Positions 1-6,483 of a DNA stretch of 8,614 bases are shown here, one piece after another. Numbering within the stretch: position 1 is the stretch's first letter; the number at the start of each line of letters is the position of its first letter. The notes under the pieces are model-generated. The model saw only the letters and a program-made list of their open reading frames with translations. It did not search any database and was not told the DNA's origin. Both the position numbers and the translations under genes were made by a program. Source of the stretch: Calditrichia bacterium (GTDB taxonomy: Bacteria > Calditrichota > Calditrichia > RBG-13-44-9); NCBI GenBank assembly GCA_026991005.1, contig JALXCH010000068.1, positions 1-8,614 on the forward strand, in the 5' to 3' direction.

Positions 1-29
1 GGTATCCTCCAATTTATATGTTTAATCGG

Positions 30-58
30 AAGATACGATAAATTTTATGTAATGTCAA
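30..58 (-). promoter_or_regulatory. Sigma70-type promoter of a leftward gene off the window edge
   Basis: Read on the minus strand, positions 58-53 give a perfect TTGACA -35 box. A 17-base spacer follows, then TATCTT (35-30), which matches 4 of 6 bases of the -10 consensus. A GGAGG Shine-Dalgarno sequence (10-6, minus strand) lies about 20 bases downstream and ends 5 bases from the window edge, so a start codon should sit just outside the window. Together these predict a leftward gene with a short 5' leader. The gene itself cannot be seen. Confidence 0.6.
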
Positions 59-100
59 GATAATTAATATACATACACTGTAAATAGCCAAACTCCAGCA

Positions 101-155
101 CCCCGTCTGCGACGGGGTTCAGAATGACAGAAACACCGCCGCCCTGTCATTCTGA
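101..155. repeat. Intergenic hairpin plus TCATTCTGA-type inverted repeat
   Basis: CCCCGTC (101-107) and GACGGGG (111-117) form a perfect 7-bp stem with a 3-base loop. Immediately after, TCAGAATGACAG (119-130) is the exact reverse complement of CTGTCATTCTGA (144-155), giving a 12-bp inverted repeat around a 13-base spacer. The right arm continues into AGCGAAGCGAAGAATCTC (166-183). I recall this TGTCATTCTGAGCG...GAAGAATCT phrase as a dispersed intergenic repeat in several bacterial phyla. The paired arms suggest two oppositely oriented copies or one structured unit. Confidence 0.6.
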
Positions 156-190
156 GCGTAGCTCCAGCGAAGCGAAGAATCTCTAAAATT

Positions 191-315
191 GCGGTTAATC
201 TTATTCAACCGCAAAGAGCGCAATGTAGACGCTAAGGGCGCAAAGATTTTTGAATATTTAAAAGCAAAAAAATTAACCGTAGCGAGCGCAACGTACGCAG
301 CGAAAAATATTTCTG
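191..315. repeat. 125-bp direct repeat, copy 1
   Basis: This segment aligns without gaps to 399-523 over 125 bases with 11 mismatches by my count (about 91% identity). It begins with a small hairpin (GCGGTT 191-196 paired with AACCGC 207-212). It is built of a degenerate CGCAAAGAGCGCAA-like motif, followed by an A/T-rich part and a GCGCAACGTACGCA segment. Short reading frames through it come from the repeat and have no coding character. I recall such GCAAAG-rich repeats from FCB-group intergenic DNA. Confidence 0.75.
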
Positions 316-398
316 ATTTTGATTATTTTTTGGAATTTGAGATTTGTTATTTGGAATTTCTTTTTCATTGCATCCTTTGCGCATTCTCTGCGTACTCT

Positions 399-523
399 GC
401 GGTTAATCTTATTTAACCACAAAGAGCGCAATGGAGTCGCAAAGAGCGCAAAGATTTTTGAATGTTTAAATGCAAAAAAATTAACCGCAGCGGGCGCAAC
501 GTACGCAACGAAAAATATTTCTG
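399..523. repeat. 125-bp direct repeat, copy 2
   Basis: This is the second copy of the repeat at 191-315, with starts offset by 208 bases. Its 5' end also folds (GGTTAA 401-406 with TTAACC 413-418). The 83-base spacer between the copies is A/T-rich, with two TTGGAATTT phrases. Its right end (about 374-407) reads, on the minus strand, as TTAACCGCAGAGTACGCAGA, a partial copy of the same motif family in the opposite orientation. The locus is therefore a small nest of direct and inverted copies rather than a simple duplication. Confidence 0.75.
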
Positions 524-611
524 TGCATTTTAACCTTATCGTGAGATTTTCCCTACCAGAAAATACCAAGGATTCCATGAATTCAGGGGAAGGTAGAACA
601 CCGAAACACCC

Positions 612-713
612 GTCCCGCAAGGGACTGCACGCACATAGCCCACAAATTCATTTGTGGGAATGAATGCCATACCAAAATTTCCCATTCCCGTTTGGGGCGG
701 AAAAATTTTTGGT
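612..713. repeat. Three consecutive hairpins, REP-like or decayed mobile element
   Basis: Three inverted repeats follow each other. GTCCC (612-616) and GGGAC (621-625) flank a GCAA tetraloop. CCCACAAAT (639-647) and ATTTGTGGG (650-658) form a 20-base near-palindrome. ACCAAAATTTCC (671-682) pairs imperfectly with the segment at 699-713 (GGAAAAATTTTTGGT). None is followed by a clear T-run on either strand, so they do not look like terminators of the outer-membrane protein gene. The arrangement fits a REP/BIME-like palindromic repeat or the folded end of an IS200/IS605-type element. No transposase is visible. The rest of 524-779 shows nothing else I can name. Confidence 0.5.
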
Positions 714-779
714 TGACATCCATACTTCCAATTGACGGTGTCTCCTCTGCACTCATCATATTTCACAGGTTTCATTAAA

Positions 780-1340
780 TTAAAATCCTGTGGACACACC
801 AAAGCTGATCCGAGGATCCCAGGCTTTGTACGGGGATTTATCGCTTTGTAAAACATCAAAAAGTACTTCCAGAAAAGCCACGGAGGTTTTTCCCACTTTT
901 TGCCGAAAACCGCCTCCTACCAGTAAAAAGGGCACCCAGTCTCGCACATGGGAATTGTGAATAAAATACTCGTCATAATTGATGTAGGCAAATTCACCGT
1001 GCACATAGGCTTGCGGAATGAAGTGAAATTGGGCAAAAACACTGCCTCCGTAATTGTGGGAAGTTATGGTGCGGTGTTCCTGTTTGTCGCGGAAATACTC
1101 ATATCCCAGTTTAATTCCGCCGGTTAGTGCCGGAGTTATGTGATAACCAATAAGAGGCATAATGCGCAGGCTGAGATAATTTATGAAAGTGAATCCAAAA
1201 CTTCCCCCAAAAAAGACCCGTGAAGGTTGAGGTGCTGCCTGGGGGGTTTTTTGCTGCTGTAATGTTACGGTCGTATCCGTAACCTGTGCCAGGGATAGGG
1301 TAACTGTCAACAAAATGGCCAGAATCGCCCATTGCTTCAT
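780..1340 (-). CDS. Small outer-membrane beta-barrel protein (hypothetical)
   Basis: This 186-residue protein has a classic signal peptide: Lys2, a hydrophobic core at about 5-16, and likely cleavage near SLA/Q at about 17-19. A short Gln/Thr/Pro-rich linker (to about 40) precedes alternating hydrophobic and aromatic strands rich in Gly, Tyr and Phe. It ends in Phe, as required for recognition by the BAM assembly machinery, so the C-terminus is probably complete. The size suits a barrel of about 8 strands. I do not recognise a specific family, and the substrate or role is unknown. The start is supported by AGGAGG 8 bases upstream. It lies 89 bases downstream of fhs on the same strand and probably has its own promoter (1371-1398), although read-through from fhs is possible. 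Confidence 0.8.
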   Translation of the reverse strand: MKQWAILAILLTVTLSLAQVTDTTVTLQQQKTPQAAPQPSRVFFGGSFGFTFINYLSLRIMPLIGYHITPALTGGIKLGYEYFRDKQEHRTITSHNYGGSVFAQFHFIPQAYVHGEFAYINYDEYFIHNSHVRDWVPFLLVGGGFRQKVGKTSVAFLEVLFDVLQSDKSPYKAWDPRISFGVSTGF

Positions 1341-1370
1341 GGGAAAACTCCTCCTGTAAATTTTTCTAAA

Positions 1371-1398
1371 AATATAAAGGATGCTGTTACGAAACCAA
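1371..1398 (-). promoter_or_regulatory. Possible promoter of the beta-barrel gene
   Basis: On the minus strand TTGGTT (1398-1393) and TATATT (1376-1371) are spaced by 16 bases. The start codon lies about 30 bases further downstream, after AGGAGG. The -10 box is good and the -35 box is only half matched. I see no convincing intrinsic terminator for fhs between 1341 and 1429. Confidence 0.35.
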
Positions 1399-1429
1399 AT
1401 GGTTTTTTCTTTTAAATGCGAATTACGAA

Positions 1430-3118
1430 TTAAAATAATCCCGTAATATGGCCTTCATCGTCAATATCGATCTTTTCCGCAGCGGGTGTGCGCGGTAAAC
1501 CAGGCATGCGCAAGATGTCGCCGGTCAACGGTACCAGAAATCCAGCCCCGGCCGAGATGACAATTTCCCGTACCGTCACCAGAAAATCCTTGGGGCGACC
1601 TAGCAGTTTGGGATTATCCGAAAGCGATTGCTGGGTTTTGGCAATGCAAACGGGAAGTTTATCGTAACCCAGTTTGTAGATATCTTTCAGCTGCCTTTTG
1701 GCCCGGCTGGTGTAATCTACTGCCCGTGCACCGTAAATTTCACTGGCAATTGTTAGAATTTTTTCCTCTACCGGCAAGTTCCAGTCATAAAGCTGGTGGT
1801 AATGGCATTTTTCGCCCTGTACCATTTCCACCACTTTTTCGGCCAGGGTAACACCCCCTTTGCCACCCTGTTCCCAGACATTCACCACGGCATAATCAAT
1901 CCCATTCTCTTCGCAAATGTTGGCAATAGTGCGAATTTCCTCTTCGGTATCTTCTGTAAATCGGTTAATTGCCACAATAGCCTGCATACCAAATTTGCGC
2001 ATGTTTTCGATATGTTTTTCCAGGTTTCCCCGGCCTTTGAAGATAGCTTCAGGATTGGGCTGGTTCACTTCCTGCAGCGGTACTCCACCGTGCATTTTTA
2101 GCGCCCGTGCGGTAACCACCAGAACTACCGCCGAGGGGCATAACCCACCATAGGGACTTACGATGTCGAAAAACTTTTCGGCACCCAGGTCGAAACCAAA
2201 TCCAGCTTCGGTTATCACATAATCTGCTAATTGAAGTGCCAGTCGGGTGGAGATGATGCTATTCGTCCCCTGAGCAATGTTGGCAAAGGGACCGCCGTGT
2301 ATGAATGCGGGACCGTTTTCGATGGTTTGCACCAGATTGGGCAATAAAGCATCTTTTAAAAGGGCAGTTACTGCTCCCTGAATGTTTAAATCGCTCACCC
2401 GAAACGGCTCCCGATCTTCGGTAAATCCCAATAAAATGTTGCTAATTTTTTCCTTGAGTTCCGAATAGCTTCGGGAGAGGCAAAGAATAGCCATAATCTC
2501 CGAAGCGGCGGTGATGTCGAAACCGGTTTCCCTGGGGATACTATTGGTTCGTCCTCCCAGGCCTATCACGATGTCGCGTAAAGCGCGGTCATTCATATCC
2601 ATTACCCGGGGCCAGGAAATCTCTCGTACCGAGAGTCGTTTCTCCCCTTTATTGAAGTGCAAATAATTATCCAGCGCTGCCGAAATAAGGTTATGGGCAG
2701 CAGTAATGGCGTGCAGGTCTCCGGTAAAGTGCAGGTTAATGTCTTCCATTGGGAGCACCTGGGAGTAACCTCCGCCGGCAGCTCCGCCTTTGCGTCCCAG
2801 CACCGGTCCCAGCGAAGGCTCACGCAATGCTGCTGTGGCATTGGTACCAATGTATTTCAAAGCCTGGGTTAGTCCGATACTAACGGTGGTTTTTCCTTCC
2901 CCGGCAGGAGTTGGGGTAATGGCACTTACCAGGATGAGCTTCCCGGAGGAACGCTTTTCATTAAAAATTCGACGAATACTCTCCATTTTAATTTTGGCTT
3001 TGTAATCGCCGTACAGGATGAGGTCTTCCCGGGATAACCCAATCTGTTGAGCAACTTCCCAGATGGGAAGAAGATGAGCCTGTCTGGCAATTTCTATGTC
3101 ACTTAGCATGGTACTCAT
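1430..3118 (-). CDS. fhs: Formate--tetrahydrofolate ligase
   Basis: This enzyme joins formate to tetrahydrofolate with ATP, making 10-formyl-THF for purine, fMet and one-carbon metabolism or for acetogenic-type carbon flow. It acts in the cytoplasm. At 562 residues it has the normal family length. Visible family signatures are the nucleotide loop TPTPAGEGKTT at 68-78, KGGAAGGGYSQV at 110-121 followed by PMEDINLHFTGD (123-134), and FIHGGPFANIAQG at 272-284. The start is set by GGAGG just upstream and by an ATGA overlap with the stop of the methyltransferase gene before it, which implies translational coupling. It is the last gene of the leftward unit. No folD, cyclohydrolase or Wood-Ljungdahl genes lie in the window, so the pathway direction cannot be read from context. 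The assignment is near certain. Confidence 0.97.
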   Translation of the reverse strand: MSTMLSDIEIARQAHLLPIWEVAQQIGLSREDLILYGDYKAKIKMESIRRIFNEKRSSGKLILVSAITPTPAGEGKTTVSIGLTQALKYIGTNATAALREPSLGPVLGRKGGAAGGGYSQVLPMEDINLHFTGDLHAITAAHNLISAALDNYLHFNKGEKRLSVREISWPRVMDMNDRALRDIVIGLGGRTNSIPRETGFDITAASEIMAILCLSRSYSELKEKISNILLGFTEDREPFRVSDLNIQGAVTALLKDALLPNLVQTIENGPAFIHGGPFANIAQGTNSIISTRLALQLADYVITEAGFGFDLGAEKFFDIVSPYGGLCPSAVVLVVTARALKMHGGVPLQEVNQPNPEAIFKGRGNLEKHIENMRKFGMQAIVAINRFTEDTEEEIRTIANICEENGIDYAVVNVWEQGGKGGVTLAEKVVEMVQGEKCHYHQLYDWNLPVEEKILTIASEIYGARAVDYTSRAKRQLKDIYKLGYDKLPVCIAKTQQSLSDNPKLLGRPKDFLVTVREIVISAGAGFLVPLTGDILRMPGLPRTPAAEKIDIDDEGHITGLF

Positions 3119-3762
3119 TCCGAATCCTCCTCTGGTTTTTGAGCTCGAATCACCACAAACGAACCATTCCCGTAACCCGGTTGGGGCGATTCAATTTCGT
3201 GAATGTCTTCCAGTTTATGAAAAATCGTTTGCGCAAATTGAAAATTTTTGAACCCAGCCTGTTGCAAATGGTGTTTCACTTCCGTTACCGAAAAGAAGGT
3301 TGCTACCCGGTAGAACACATTTTTTTCTTTGAATTTTTGATAGATTCTTCCCACCGGGCTTTCTCGGTCAATAAATCCCAGAAGCAAAAACTGCCCGGGG
3401 CGCAATACCCGATATGTCTCGCGCAAAGCTGCGGCGACATCATCCAGAAAACAGATGGTGGTAGCCATCAGAATCAGATCCAGACAATTGCTGCGGTAGG
3501 GTAGGGCTTCGGCAACTCCAATCTGGATATCAATACCACGTTGCCGGGCAATAGTGCCCATTTTTCGGGATGGTTCCAGTCCGTAGGGAATTTTCAAGGG
3601 CACGGCAAACCGTCCGCTTCCCACGCCAATCTCCACCGCGCGTTCAAAAGGGGGTAGCAACAGTTTGAGTGCTGCCACTTCCGCCTGGTAAATCAGGGAG
3701 TGAACTTCAAACCAGTGTTCGTACTGACTGGTGTGTTCTTCGAAAGGCTGGATTTTAGCCAT
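3115..3762 (-). CDS. Class I SAM-dependent methyltransferase
   Basis: The 215-residue protein has a Rossmann-type methyltransferase fold. Motif I is VEIGVGSGRF at 43-52, the acidic residue ending beta-2 is Glu63 (GLEPS), the adenine-side segment is AEALPY at 84-89, beta-4 begins near LDLILM at 94-99, and LRPGQFLLLGF (120-130) follows. It resembles methyltransf_11/UbiE-like enzymes; the substrate is not predictable. It has only two cysteines (93 and 104), so it is not a typical ArsM arsenite methyltransferase. I chose ATG at 3762 because it has an AGGA 9 bases upstream and begins 4 bases after the VOC gene's stop. A longer in-frame start at 3795 would run into that gene. Its stop overlaps the fhs start (ATGA). 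Confidence 0.85.
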   Translation of the reverse strand: MAKIQPFEEHTSQYEHWFEVHSLIYQAEVAALKLLLPPFERAVEIGVGSGRFAVPLKIPYGLEPSRKMGTIARQRGIDIQIGVAEALPYRSNCLDLILMATTICFLDDVAAALRETYRVLRPGQFLLLGFIDRESPVGRIYQKFKEKNVFYRVATFFSVTEVKHHLQQAGFKNFQFAQTIFHKLEDIHEIESPQPGYGNGSFVVIRAQKPEEDSE

Positions 3763-3766
3763 CAAA

Positions 3767-4165
3767 TTATTCCTGCAATTCTTTAATTTCCACAATATTC
3801 CCCGAAAAATCTTTCAGAAATACAGTTACTCGATCCTCCCGGGGAATGCGGATAATGGGTAAATTCAGGCTTGCAGCTTTTTCAATCACGGATTCCCGGT
3901 TGAGAACCTCCAGACATACGTGGTGTACAGTGTTCTTGGCAGGGAGAAACGATTCATCCAGAAAAACTTCTACCTTAAGTTGTTCGCTGCCAAACACTAG
4001 GACGGTGAGTTCCCGGGACAGGGAAAAGATGCGTTGGGCAAGTTCCGAAGATAAAGTGAACTGGTACAAAAAGGATAAACCCAGAACATGCTGATAAAAC
4101 GTTTTCGCTTCTTTCTCGGAACGATTTGGTACAGCCCAGTGATTGAATCGAGAACCGTTAGCCAT
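3767..4165 (-). CDS. VOC-superfamily (glyoxalase-fold) protein
   Basis: The 132-residue protein has the two beta-alpha-beta-beta-beta modules of the vicinal oxygen chelate fold. The first begins at FNHWAV (7-12) and includes FYQHVLGL (23-30). The second begins at HHVCLEV (81-87) and ends in FSGNIVEI (120-127). Candidate metal ligands sit where the family expects them: His9, Glu66 (VEVF), His81 or His82, and Glu126. A divalent-metal enzyme such as a lyase, isomerase or dioxygenase is therefore likely. It lacks the adjacent cysteines of ArsI C-As lyases. The substrate is unknown. AAGGAG lies 7 bases before the ATG, and the start overlaps the upstream permease gene by 8 bases, placing it firmly in the operon. 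Confidence 0.8.
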   Translation of the reverse strand: MANGSRFNHWAVPNRSEKEAKTFYQHVLGLSFLYQFTLSSELAQRIFSLSRELTVLVFGSEQLKVEVFLDESFLPAKNTVHHVCLEVLNRESVIEKAASLNLPIIRIPREDRVTVFLKDFSGNIVEIKELQE

Positions 4166-4694
4166 GGGCAGCTCCTTTGCCAGGTTCGGGCATCAGTTTT
4201 TCCACAATCCAGCCATCTAAAATGGAAGCCAGAATCATCAGGCCGGTGAGAACGGCGGTGAACTTCAAACCAAAATAATAAATCATCATGGGGAGTAGGG
4301 GAATTTTAATTGCCCGGTTGTACAGGAAAATGGTGAGGAGCATGGTGCGCATCCCCTTATTGCGTAAATCTACCAGTAAGGGATACCACAAATAAATAGG
4401 GCCGGTAGAGATAATGCCTCCTGCTATCGCCAGAAAAATGCCTTTAATTCCCGATTCTTTCCCCAGATGTTTTTTAACCTGTCGGGGATGGAAAAAGAGG
4501 TTAAAAAGAAAAATGAGAAAATAAACACCCACCAGGGCAGGAATTATTTTTAAAAATAATTTCCCGAAACGGTGCAGGCTTTGTTGTGCTATTTCCGGGT
4601 AAAATACAAGTAAAAGGAGATGAATCAGGAGCATTATTCCCAGAAAGCCCCATACCAGTGCCGGCGAAACTTTTTCCGAAGTTGCTTTTTTCAT
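4158..4694 (-). CDS. Half-size ArsP_1/DUF318-like permease, second subunit
   Basis: The 178-residue membrane protein has hydrophobic segments at about 13-32, 47-68, 84-108, 118-140 and 145-163. The central motif GGIISTGPIYLWYPLL (92-107) followed by LRNKG (110-114), then LYNRAIKIPLLP (124-135), resembles one half of the COG0701 (ArsP_1, PF03773) permease family. Full-length members are about twice this size. The preceding gene encodes a similar half with a related motif, so the two probably form a heterodimeric transporter in the inner membrane. The start overlaps the stop of the upstream half by 4 bases (ATGA). Substrate is unknown; characterised ArsP proteins export trivalent organoarsenicals. 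The family call comes from motif memory and should be tested. Confidence 0.65.
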   Translation of the reverse strand: MKKATSEKVSPALVWGFLGIMLLIHLLLLVFYPEIAQQSLHRFGKLFLKIIPALVGVYFLIFLFNLFFHPRQVKKHLGKESGIKGIFLAIAGGIISTGPIYLWYPLLVDLRNKGMRTMLLTIFLYNRAIKIPLLPMMIYYFGLKFTAVLTGLMILASILDGWIVEKLMPEPGKGAAHG

Positions 4695-5179
4695 GATAGT
4701 GCCCCCATAATAAGAACTGTCAACATCGCTACAAGGATGGAGGTAACAAAAGCAGTTAGGTTGCGGGTGATGGCATAGCGTTTTCCCAGCATCAGCGCCT
4801 CGGCGGGGAGTTGTACTATGCCCACCGTGACCCAGCTTACAATAAATGCTGTTACCGCCAGCATACTGATACCCTGTTTTAACAGCTCCCCACCAATGAT
4901 GTAGCTGGTGAGGGGATTACTCGATGAAATGCTCCCCACTACCGCCCCGATGAGGGAATCGATAAAAATATTGCCAGTAAACAATTGGCGCAGGGTATTG
5001 GCAGGTACCAGGGTAAACATCAAAGAAATAAGCAGCAGAAGACTCAGAACAATGGGAATACTCTGGGTAATATTTTTCCAGGTCTTTTTCCACGCCGAAG
5101 CTAATGTGGGAGCTGTTTCTTCTGATTTGGCATTTTTTCTGAGGTGATGAGGTTGATGAACGTTGTTGGTGTCTGTCAT
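4691..5179 (-). CDS. Half-size ArsP_1/DUF318-like permease, first subunit
   Basis: The 162-residue membrane protein has a hydrophilic His/Asn-rich N-terminus (1-38) and hydrophobic segments at about 40-58, 71-96, 105-125 and 141-161. The motif GSISSSNPLTSYIIGGELL (82-100), then KQG (101-103), occupies the place of the ArsP_1 motif but has no cysteines, unlike the CSCG-type motif of full-length members. It resembles the motif at 92-114 of its partner, as expected for two halves of an internally duplicated permease. I placed the start at 5179 because AAGG lies 8 bases upstream. An in-frame ATG at 5194 would add five residues but has a poorer ribosome-binding site. It is the first gene of the leftward five-gene unit. 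I see no convincing promoter in 5180-5330, which is A/T-rich. Confidence 0.65.
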   Translation of the reverse strand: MTDTNNVHQPHHLRKNAKSEETAPTLASAWKKTWKNITQSIPIVLSLLLLISLMFTLVPANTLRQLFTGNIFIDSLIGAVVGSISSSNPLTSYIIGGELLKQGISMLAVTAFIVSWVTVGIVQLPAEALMLGKRYAITRNLTAFVTSILVAMLTVLIMGALS

Positions 5180-5330
5180 TTTCGTTACCTTCATTCTTTT
5201 TTAATTATCCAGGGGTTTGCAGAAAAAATCTTTAACCATTCTTCCGGCTACCGGTTCAGTTCACAAATATCTAATTTAAATTTGAATATCGAATTTCAAA
5301 AAGAAATTTTCAGGTTTCGATGGGATGTGT

Positions 5331-5371
5331 AAAAAAGGAGATTCCCTTTTTCACATATTTAAATCTCCTTT
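5331..5371 (-). terminator. Second intrinsic terminator downstream of trxB-like gene
   Basis: On the minus strand AAAGGAGATT (5371-5362) pairs perfectly over 10 bp with AATCTCCTTT (5343-5334), and a T-run continues to 5331. The 18-base loop is large. The AAAGGAG arm mimics a ribosome-binding site, but the ATG after it is followed at once by TGA, so it starts no gene. Confidence 0.6.
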
Positions 5372-5387
5372 CATGCCTATTTTTTAA

Positions 5388-5426
5388 AGAAAAAACGCTG
5401 CTGGTATGGAAACCGGGCAGCGTTTT
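5388..5426 (-). terminator. Intrinsic terminator of trxB-like gene
   Basis: On the minus strand, about 30 bases past the stop codon, AAAACGCTGC (5426-5417) pairs perfectly over 10 bp with GCAGCGTTTT (5401-5392). The right arm leads into a further T-rich run. The GC-rich core of the stem and the position directly after the gene make this a strong rho-independent terminator. Confidence 0.8.
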
Positions 5427-5455
5427 AACGTTCATAAAACAGAGAATGGAGTGGA

Positions 5456-6445
5456 TTAAGCTTCTACCGTTTCCTTCTTCAAATTCTCCAGGTAGTGTTC
5501 GGCAGCAACTGCCGCGATGGAACCATCGGAAACCGCCGTAGTAATCTGGTACAGCACTTTGTTGCGGACATCCCCCACCGCATACACGCCGGGAAGATTG
5601 GTCTGCATGTGTTCGTCGGTTACGATGTAGCCCCACTCATTCAGTTCAACCTGGTCTTTCACCAGTTCGGTGTTGGGATTCAAACCGATGTACACGAAAA
5701 CACCCTGCACCGGGATGTCCCGGGTTTCGCCGGTGGCGCGGTCTTTCACGGTAATGGACTCCACTTTCTGATCCCCGTTAATGGAGACCACCTGGGTGTT
5801 GAAATGGCATTCGGTGCGGTCGCTCTGCTTCACCCGTTCCAGCAAGATTTTTTCTGCTTTACTTTCCGGTAAAAATTCGATGAAATGAATTTTGCTGGCA
5901 TATTTAAGAATGAACAGACCTTCCTGCAATCCGGAATTTCCGCAGCCAATAACCGCTACATCTTTACCGGTGAAGAAAGCAGCGTCGCAGGTAGCGCAAT
6001 AGGAAACACCGCGTCCGGCAAATTTGTCTTCGCCCGGAACACCTAATTTTTTGTAGGTGGTTCCGGTGGCAATAATAACTGTTTTGGCTTTGATGTCCTG
6101 GCCGTTAAAACGGATGCGTTTGGGGTTGCTTTTCAAGTCCAGTTCTTCCACCAGACCGGTGGCAATTTCCGCCCCAAACCGTTCGGCCTGTTTACGCATG
6201 CGGTCGGCCAGTTCATGCCCGGTAATCCCGTCCGGAAATCCGGGATAGTTCTCAATCATATCGGTTGTTTCTACAGCCCCGCCCACAACTTCTTTTTCCA
6301 GAACCAGGGTGGAAAGCTTCCCTCGTGCAGTATAAATGGCCGCAGTCAGTCCCGCAGGACCTGCACCAATGATCACCACATCGTATTCATCTTTCAGTTT
6401 ACTGGGAGCTGCTGGTTGAGACATACTGAAAATTAAATTTCCCAT
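5456..6445 (-). CDS. trxB: Thioredoxin reductase-like flavoprotein with atypical nucleotide site
   Basis: The 329-residue protein has the low-molecular-weight thioredoxin reductase layout: FAD-binding GAGPAG (27-32), redox-active CATC (Cys150, Cys153), a nucleotide domain starting VAVIGCGNSG (163-172), and the C-terminal FAD motif VYAVGDVR (287-294). The usual NADPH-binding HRRDxxR is replaced by EFLPESK (190-196), so both adjacent arginines are gone. The dinucleotide loop is GxGxxG (G167, G169, G172) with Glu190 ending beta-2, the pattern of NADH users. It may reduce thioredoxin with NADH or another donor, or serve a different disulfide partner. The start has GAGGTGAT, an excellent ribosome-binding site, 7 bases upstream; Met8 has none. 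It is monocistronic, divergent from msrB, and ends at two terminators. Confidence 0.88.
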   Translation of the reverse strand: MGNLIFSMSQPAAPSKLKDEYDVVIIGAGPAGLTAAIYTARGKLSTLVLEKEVVGGAVETTDMIENYPGFPDGITGHELADRMRKQAERFGAEIATGLVEELDLKSNPKRIRFNGQDIKAKTVIIATGTTYKKLGVPGEDKFAGRGVSYCATCDAAFFTGKDVAVIGCGNSGLQEGLFILKYASKIHFIEFLPESKAEKILLERVKQSDRTECHFNTQVVSINGDQKVESITVKDRATGETRDIPVQGVFVYIGLNPNTELVKDQVELNEWGYIVTDEHMQTNLPGVYAVGDVRNKVLYQITTAVSDGSIAAVAAEHYLENLKKETVEA

Positions 6446-6483
6446 CTTATCACCTCGTTTATTTTATTCTCATGATTTTTCAG

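Noticed and set aside
191..523. CRISPR array
   Set aside because: There are only two long units of 125 bases with diverged sequence and no short identical repeats with unique spacers; no cas genes are visible.
189..663. Overlapping plus- and minus-strand frames across the direct repeats
   Set aside because: They encode repeat-derived, low-complexity peptides (similar peptides from both repeat copies), with no clear ribosome-binding site or domain.
536..859. Minus-strand open frame of 107 codons overlapping the end of the beta-barrel gene
   Set aside because: It overlaps a well-supported gene by 80 bases in another frame, runs through the hairpin block, and lacks a recognisable domain. The open frame is most likely produced by repeat DNA.
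1385..1440. Terminator of fhs
   Set aside because: AAACCA/TGGTTT has only a two-base centre and cannot fold as a hairpin of useful size; the rest is A/T-rich without a stable stem.
3115..4694. Arsenic resistance operon (ArsP, ArsI, ArsM)
   Set aside because: The gene types are suggestive, but the cysteine residues that define ArsI and ArsM are missing and no ArsR is present, so I kept generic names.
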